NCBI GenBank assembly: GCA_945787595.1
Contig: CALZJV010000148.1
Coordinates: 1 to 11,787 of the forward strand
DNA length: 11,787 nucleotides
Source of the DNA: an uncultured Desulfobacterales bacterium
Lineage (GTDB): Bacteria; Desulfobacterota; Desulfobacteria; Desulfobacterales; JAFDCJ01
Direction: 5' to 3'
Shown one piece after another: positions 8,475-11,787 of this stretch. The position numbers and the translations under genes were made by a program. The stretch's first letter is position 1. Each line of letters begins with the position of its first letter. The notes beneath the pieces were generated by a model. That model saw only the letters and a list, made by a program, of their open reading frames with translations. It was not told the DNA's origin and ran no database searches.

Positions 8475-9026
8475 TTATCTTAGGATGCCACGACCGTAAT
8501 AAAAATAAATGGCCAGCCAGAGAACAAAAAACAAGACAATGTAAGCGGTTCGCTGGCGTATGAGTTTTTGGTGTTTTTTATCGATCAGGTTGGCAGAGTT
8601 TTTTAATTCTCGTTTAACAATTTCCATTTCATCAAGCAGACTCTTCAGATCCCCGGTTTCCGAATAGCCAACCAGTCGTTTGGACTTGTGCTCAAAATCC
8701 CTCACATTAAAAGCATCAAAGGCGATTTTTTGTTTTTCGGTTACATAAGAAATTTCATGGATTTCTTTGGCCAATTCCGCACAGTAAAACTTGCGATAAG
8801 GGTTTACTTCGGGTATTTCTCCGAGTTGTCTAATTCTCCGGTCAATCCCACTGTTTAGCTCCGTGGATATTTCTGACAAAAGTCCGTCCATTTCTTCAAT
8901 GGTATTTTGATTCTTGAATAGATCCTCTCCGGTGAGCGCAGATATAAAAAAAATTAAAAATCCGGCTGTTATACAGCTGGTCACAAATTTAATAACGACG
9001 ACTATATCACGACTCAGGATGGACAT
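8475..9026 (-). CDS. Two-TM membrane protein with helical middle region, unknown function
   Basis: A 183-residue protein I cannot assign to a family. TM1 is at about 8-31 (VVVIKFVTSCITAGFLIFFI) and TM2 at about 159-177 (RTAYIVLFFVLWLAIYFYYG), with a short basic tail. The 125-residue middle is charged and mostly helical, with coiled-coil character near 40-70 and 125-158, and one cysteine (Cys82). Both ends are probably cytoplasmic with the middle in the periplasm, though the basic residues before TM2 leave this open. AAAGGAAA lies about 8 bases before the ATG. The ATPase-OmpA gene begins six bases downstream, so the two products are likely made together and may form one envelope complex. A promoter candidate lies about 100 bases upstream. 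Confidence 0.8.
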   Translation of the reverse strand: MSILSRDIVVVIKFVTSCITAGFLIFFISALTGEDLFKNQNTIEEMDGLLSEISTELNSGIDRRIRQLGEIPEVNPYRKFYCAELAKEIHEISYVTEKQKIAFDAFNVRDFEHKSKRLVGYSETGDLKSLLDEMEIVKRELKNSANLIDKKHQKLIRQRTAYIVLFFVLWLAIYFYYGRGILR

Positions 9027-9127
9027 GACACATTTCCTTTTGTAAATCGCTCCAGTTTTGGGGACACCTAAAACTCAATTCTTTATAGAAAATCTAACTG
9101 GTTTATATTACAATACAATTGCATGTC

Positions 9128-9156
9128 ATCGTACGGCAAATACTAAAGTTTGTCAA
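9128..9156 (-). promoter_or_regulatory. Candidate sigma-70 promoter for the two-TM/ATPase operon
   Basis: On the minus strand TTGACA (9151-9156, perfect -35) is followed after exactly 17 bases by TACGAT (9128-9133, four of six matches to TATAAT). It lies about 100 bases upstream of the two-TM gene start and just after the stop of the repeat-protein gene, so the last two genes may be transcribed separately from the first two. Confidence 0.5.
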
Positions 9157-9192
9157 TTGCCCGCAAGATTCATTGGAAAATATTCCGCAGCC

Positions 9193-9921
9193 CTAATCTG
9201 CATTTTTTAAATTTTGGCGAATTTCATTAAGATCGTTGCTTTTTCCCATATTTTCTTGAACCCATTGCGGTGTTTGACCATATTCTGCGGCAAGGGTTTG
9301 GATAGCTTCAGTGTAGCTTTTATGTTTCAAGGTTTTACCCGTCCAATATGGAAAAGGTCTCCTTGGATTATAGAAAACAATGCCGGGTGATTTTGGGGCA
9401 GGAGGCTGGACGACGGCTGTCTCCTGGTCCAACACCGGTTGCGCCAAATTTTGATGGATTTGTTCTAGATCATTGGTGTCCCCCATATGGGCCTGAATCC
9501 ATTCAGGTGAATGTCCATAATGATTAGCGAGGGCCTGGATGGCTTCTTTATAGCTCTTGTGTTTTGAATTTATACCCGTCCAATATTTAAAGGGTCTTCT
9601 GGGATTATAGAAGACATTCCCATCTGATTTTGGCGGGCTGATTTTTTTTGTGTCGCCATCTTTTGCATTGATTGGATGCACCCGGCGCTTCTTTTTAGGT
9701 GGTGCAGTTTTTTTAACTGTACTTGTTTTGACAATTCGCAGAACTTCCTTTTTGGGGTAACTGAGAACCCATCCGGCGTATTCGCATTTTATCTCACCGT
9801 TTTCTTCCCATGCTTTTTCCTGGCAAATCGTTTTCATGCCGTCTTTAAAATATATGATATCCGCATTGGCCGATAACACGATGATGCACAGAAACAGGTA
9901 TGTAACGACGACCACTTTCAT
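9193..9921 (-). CDS. Secreted protein with two copies of a 61-residue repeat, unknown function
   Basis: A 242-residue protein. Residues 1-20 are a signal peptide (hydrophobic core, likely cleavage ANA-DI). Residues 21-63 form a small domain with two cysteines (33 and 46) of the type DIIYFKDGMKT...YPKKEVLRI, seen at the start of many exported proteins in related bacteria. A Lys/Pro-rich linker follows (64-100). Repeat 1 is 101-161 and repeat 2 is 180-240, joined by a Pro/Gln-rich linker. Each repeat starts with VFYNPRRPF, has YWTG, a K-HKSY-EAIQ helix and ends near NDL--I-QNL; I count 39 identities over 61 positions. Function is unknown; the helical, aromatic-rich unit could bind envelope polymers or proteins. 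The likely location is the periplasm. AGGG is about 10 bases before the ATG. Its neighbours are a receiver protein upstream and the two-TM/ATPase pair downstream. Confidence 0.82.
   Translation of the reverse strand: MKVVVVTYLFLCIIVLSANADIIYFKDGMKTICQEKAWEENGEIKCEYAGWVLSYPKKEVLRIVKTSTVKKTAPPKKKRRVHPINAKDGDTKKISPPKSDGNVFYNPRRPFKYWTGINSKHKSYKEAIQALANHYGHSPEWIQAHMGDTNDLEQIHQNLAQPVLDQETAVVQPPAPKSPGIVFYNPRRPFPYWTGKTLKHKSYTEAIQTLAAEYGQTPQWVQENMGKSNDLNEIRQNLKNAD
9202..9621 (-). repeat. In-gene tandem duplication coding for the two 61-residue repeats
   Basis: Unit 1 is 9439-9621 and unit 2 is 9202-9384, with a 54-base spacer between. The encoded units share 39 of 61 residues, and runs of identical DNA remain around the NPRRPF and HKSY codons, so the duplication is fairly old but still plain. 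Confidence 0.85.
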
Positions 9922-10062
9922 CTTTTACTATCCCTATTTATAATGGATATAGGCGGGTTGGATTGAGATCTGCAATGCGAGGCGGATGCCGGATTACCAG
10001 ATTCTGTAGGTGCTTTAATCTTAATTGGAAGTATCACGCGTTTTAGGACATTGATTTTGAAT

Positions 10063-10464
10063 TCATTCCGACAGCCGCTGATCAATCTGGGACAGGGGGG
10101 GGTTGAGTACGTCTTTTACCGCCTCCAGCATTTCGTCGCGATCAATCGGCTTGGTAAGTGTGCAAGCGGCACCAAGTTTTTTTGCCCCTTTCAGATACCC
10201 TTCAGGTTTATTCAAACCGCCGCCGGACATTGCAATGATTTTTACATCCGGAAACTCCTTTTTTAGATCGATGATCATGCCAATGCCGTCCTTGTTTGGC
10301 ATGATTAGGTCGGTAATGATCAGATCGGCCGGATTCTGGCGGTAAATTTTAATTCCTTCTATTCCATCAGGCGCTTCAGCAACTTTATATCCGTCACGTT
10401 CCAGCATGAGTTTAAGCATTGACCGTATTTGAGGTTCATCGTCAATAATAAGGATAAGTGCCAT
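10063..10464 (-). CDS. Stand-alone response regulator receiver domain (CheY/Spo0F-like)
   Basis: A 133-residue single-domain receiver. All key residues are present: acidic pair Asp8-Asp9 (LIIDDEPQIR), phospho-acceptor Asp52 (LIITDLIMP), Ser80 at the Thr/Ser switch position (IIAMSGGG) and Lys105 (LTKPID). The length is that of one receiver domain plus a short tail, so there is no DNA-binding or enzymatic output domain; it must act by protein contact or as a phosphorelay intermediate. No histidine kinase is in the window. GGAAA lies about 9 bases before the ATG, and a good promoter candidate is about 50 bases upstream. The repeat-protein gene follows after 141 bases on the same strand, so co-transcription is possible but not shown. 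Confidence 0.92.
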   Translation of the reverse strand: MALILIIDDEPQIRSMLKLMLERDGYKVAEAPDGIEGIKIYRQNPADLIITDLIMPNKDGIGMIIDLKKEFPDVKIIAMSGGGLNKPEGYLKGAKKLGAACTLTKPIDRDEMLEAVKDVLNPPLSQIDQRLSE

Positions 10465-10511
10465 CGCTTTTATTTCCTTTCCCTGCTCAAATGGATAGAT
10501 AACTTCTTTGA

Positions 10512-10540
10512 ATTAGATCATAACTTTATAAGTCTTTCAA
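10512..10540 (-). promoter_or_regulatory. Candidate sigma-70 promoter of the receiver gene
   Basis: On the minus strand TTGAAA (10535-10540, five of six) and TCTAAT (10512-10517, five of six) are separated by exactly 17 bases. Transcription would start near 10505, about 40 bases before the receiver ATG. Confidence 0.55.
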
Positions 10541-10675
10541 CATTAAAAACCTTGGCAGATTTAAAAATGAGACAGCGGTCGTTTATAGCAAATGAAGCTG
10601 CCCACCGCAAGCGGACGGGTTATTCATAAGATTGTAATAGATTCACATGTTTTTTTAAAAATATCAAATCATTAC

Positions 10676-10704
10676 TTGACACTTAAATTGGAATATGTTC
10701 AAAT
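10676..10704 (+). promoter_or_regulatory. Candidate sigma-70 promoter covered by an operator
   Basis: A perfect -35 TTGACA (10676-10681) and TCAAAT (10699-10704, four of six) are 17 bases apart. Its -10 and start region overlap the GTTCA/TGAAC operator. No convincing coding frame follows for over 300 bases. Confidence 0.5.
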
Positions 10705-10726
10705 AATGAACGTTCAATCAATGAAC
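10697..10726. promoter_or_regulatory. Palindromic operator with four GTTCA/TGAAC half-sites (TetR-type)
   Basis: Half-sites alternate as GTTCA (10697-10701), five bases, TGAAC (10707-10711) abutting GTTCA (10712-10716), five bases, TGAAC (10722-10726). The centre is the perfect palindrome TGAACGTTCA. The arrangement is symmetric about 10711/10712 and resembles operators bound by pairs of TetR-family dimers. No TetR gene is in the window, so the regulator is unknown. Confidence 0.65.
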
Positions 10727-10925
10727 GCTTGCGCGCGTCCATTTTTTATACCTTTTACTGTTCGAAATGTTACACATAGACCTCCTTATGTAATTTACCG
10801 GGCGGAGCTGTGAATTAAAAGGCAGTAAGTCGGAAAGCACGGGCGCCGTGAAGGCGGCATTTATTGTAAGCCTCCAAACAATCGAGGCGCCAATCCTCAT
10901 ATCCGTATCCAGTTCCCATAACCCC

Positions 10926-10994
10926 GAGACCTTTGAATTTTCCACTATTTTAGAAGCTTCAACAGTTCAGAATTGGCAATTATTCAAAGGTCTC
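10926..10994. mobile_element. 69-bp MITE-like element with 13-bp terminal inverted repeats
   Basis: GAGACCTTTGAAT (10926-10938) and ATTCAAAGGTCTC (10982-10994) are perfect reverse complements, enclosing 43 AT-rich bases. ACCCC occurs directly outside both ends (10921-10925 and 10995-10999), as a 5-bp target duplication would. It is too short to code for anything. The alternative is a long-range hairpin or dyad operator for the winged-helix gene 48 bases downstream. Confidence 0.5.
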
Positions 10995-11042
10995 ACCCCT
11001 TAATATTACCCGAACCCACACCTTGTTCTCAATACCCCAAAG

Positions 11043-11624
11043 ATGAACCCCATTGATTTACGTACCTTAAGGATCCTTGAAAAGGTCGATAATGACGGTA
11101 CGCCCAGCCAGAGGGATTTAGCCCGGGATCTGAATATTTCCCTTGGGCTTGTCAACTCTTTTATCAAGCGGCTGGCCAAAAAGGGATATTTCAAAATTGG
11201 TCATCTTCCCAAAAACCGGGTTCGATATATTCTCACCCCCCGGGGCGTTGCAGAGAAATCCCGGTTAACCTATGAATATATCCAGTATTCCTTTAAATTT
11301 TATAAAGATGCCCGTCAAAAGCTGCGGGATTTATATGCAGAGCTGGAAACGCAAGGTGTCAGACGCATTGTTTTTTTTGGGGCCGGCGACCTGGCTGAAA
11401 TCGCCTATTTATCTCTGCAGCAATCCTGTATTGAATTGGTGGCGGTGGTCGATGTTGACGGAGTCGGCCAAAATTTTATGCAATTTACCATTGTCCATCC
11501 CGATCGGATTGAATCTCTTTGGTTTGACAGGATCCTCATTACTTCCATCAATTCAATGGAATCTATTTTTGAAAAAATAGCGACCATAGGAATATCTGCG
11601 AGTCGTGTGGTAGAGATCGGTTAG
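11043..11624 (+). CDS. Winged-helix (MarR/EPS-type) regulator with C-terminal Rossmann-like domain
   Basis: A 193-residue protein. Residues 1-100 are a winged helix-turn-helix: DLRTLRILEKV, SQRDLARDLNISLGLVNSFI (helix-turn-helix, about 22-41), LAKKGYFKI, the wing, then LTPRGVAEKSRLTYEYI and a helical segment. This strongly resembles the MarR-type regulators found at exopolysaccharide loci. Residues about 108-193 look like a Rossmann nucleotide-binding fold: RRIVFFGAGDLAEIAYLSLQ has the GxGxx(A/G)-like turn (Gly114, Gly116), followed by VAVVDVD and a later strand DRILITS, as in PglD N-terminal or CoA-binding-like domains. It may sense a sugar nucleotide, which is inference. The ATG at 11043 is the first start after an in-frame stop at 11001, but no Shine-Dalgarno is visible (leader CAATACCCCAAAG). 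The MITE-like element lies just upstream. Target genes may follow beyond the window. Confidence 0.85.
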   Translation: MNPIDLRTLRILEKVDNDGTPSQRDLARDLNISLGLVNSFIKRLAKKGYFKIGHLPKNRVRYILTPRGVAEKSRLTYEYIQYSFKFYKDARQKLRDLYAELETQGVRRIVFFGAGDLAEIAYLSLQQSCIELVAVVDVDGVGQNFMQFTIVHPDRIESLWFDRILITSINSMESIFEKIATIGISASRVVEIG

Positions 11625-11698
11625 AACGGATTCAATCTGGGTTTACGGTTGACTTGCTCAGCGAAATGTGATCAAACGCTTTGTTTCTAATTTTATTC

Positions 11699-11729
11699 AA
11701 AATCGAAAACCTGGTCCTCAGGGCCAGGT
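11699..11729 (-). terminator. Intrinsic terminator reading on the minus strand
   Basis: ACCTGGTCC/GGGCCAGGT forms nine pairs (one wobble) around a three-base loop (11709-11729). On the minus strand it is followed by a T-rich tail (TTTTCGATTTT, 11699-11709); on the plus strand there is no T run. It therefore suggests a minus-strand gene ending just outside the window, converging on the winged-helix gene. Confidence 0.5.
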
Positions 11730-11771
11730 CAGAGGTGATCGGCTCTGCCATAGATCAAATCTGTTCAAGGT

Positions 11772-11787
11772 TTCAGGTGTCAGGTTT
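11772..11787 (-). repeat. Heptamer repeat (CCTGACA/CCTGAAA units), cut by the window edge
   Basis: Read on the minus strand, CCTGACA and CCTGAAA units follow each other at the window end. This is the same unit as the tandem repeat after rnpB (3152-3172) in the opposite orientation, so it is probably one of many dispersed copies in this genome. Confidence 0.65.

Larger units (their letters stand above)
10465..11042. other. 578-base gap without a recognised gene; holds regulatory and repeat elements
   Basis: Between the divergent receiver and winged-helix genes I find the receiver promoter (10512-10540), a promoter with four operator half-sites (10676-10727), GC-rich complementary segments at 10842-10891, and a MITE-like element (10926-10994). 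Open frames here are short and lack usable ribosome sites. An ancestral gene may have been lost between the operator and the MITE-like element. Confidence 0.6.

Noticed and set aside
9922..10062. Possible sigma-54 site (GGCAT...TTGCAG on the minus strand)
   Set aside because: The spacing between the GG and GC elements is 15 bases rather than the required 10.
10604..10622. GC-rich hairpin CCCACCGC/GCGGACGGG upstream of the receiver gene
   Set aside because: The stem is broken by a mismatch and a bulge around a four-base loop, and no T run follows on either strand.
10718..10777. Short minus-strand frame MCNISNSKRYKKWTRASVH preceded by AAGGAGGT
   Set aside because: The ribosome-like site ends only two bases before the ATG, too close to work well, and the 19-residue product runs into the operator with no family resemblance.
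11649..11677. TTGACT and TCAAAC, 17 bases apart, as a plus-strand promoter at the right edge
   Set aside because: The -10 is weak and no gene start follows within the window.

Overview
The window is about 11.8 kb of ordinary-looking bacterial chromosome with moderate GC content. The gene types suggest a Gram-negative anaerobe of the Desulfobacterota (old Deltaproteobacteria). The hints are rpoD followed by a tRNA, a C4 zinc-ribbon coiled-coil gene running into rnpB, an HPr-domain fusion, an AhpF-like thioredoxin reductase, an ExeA/GspA-type ATPase and a MarR-type regulator of the exopolysaccharide-locus kind. No marker gene here proves the taxon, so this is an inference.

Left part (1-3176, + strand): information-processing genes. 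The window opens inside rpoD, the housekeeping sigma factor (5' end missing). A CAT-anticodon tRNA lies 39 bases after it, and a good intrinsic terminator follows at 1844-1874. Then comes a coiled-coil/zinc-ribbon protein whose last codons form the 5' strand of the P1 helix of the RNase P RNA gene. A small heptamer repeat (CCTGACA units) follows rnpB.

Middle part (3297-6816, + strand): a likely three-gene run. It encodes a protein with a large unknown N-terminal region and a C-terminal HPr domain with an intact phospho-histidine motif, a thioredoxin reductase with an N-terminal double thioredoxin fold, and a Nudix hydrolase. The theme is redox and nucleotide housekeeping with a possible PTS-like phosphorelay input.

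Right part (6882-10464, - strand): four envelope or signalling genes. In transcription order they are a stand-alone CheY-like receiver, a secreted protein carrying a 61-residue tandem duplication, a two-TM protein with a coiled-coil middle, and an ExeA/GspA-like AAA ATPase joined through one TM helix to a peptidoglycan-binding OmpA domain. The last two are six bases apart and have their own candidate promoter.

The 578-base gap 10465-11042 is the most unusual stretch. It holds a candidate promoter for the receiver gene, a second promoter whose -10 is covered by a four-half-site GTTCA/TGAAC operator with no evident gene behind it, and a 69-bp MITE-like element (13-bp perfect terminal inverted repeats flanked by the 5-bp direct repeat ACCCC). 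A winged-helix regulator with a C-terminal Rossmann-like domain follows on the + strand, of the type found at exopolysaccharide loci. The window ends with a hairpin that reads as a terminator for a minus-strand gene beyond the edge and an inverted copy of the heptamer repeat.

I see no CRISPR array, no phage genes and no complete transposase gene. I do not see a clearly new defence or metabolic system. The best novelty candidates are the orphan operator/promoter, the MITE-like element, the HPr fusion and the minus-strand envelope cluster.
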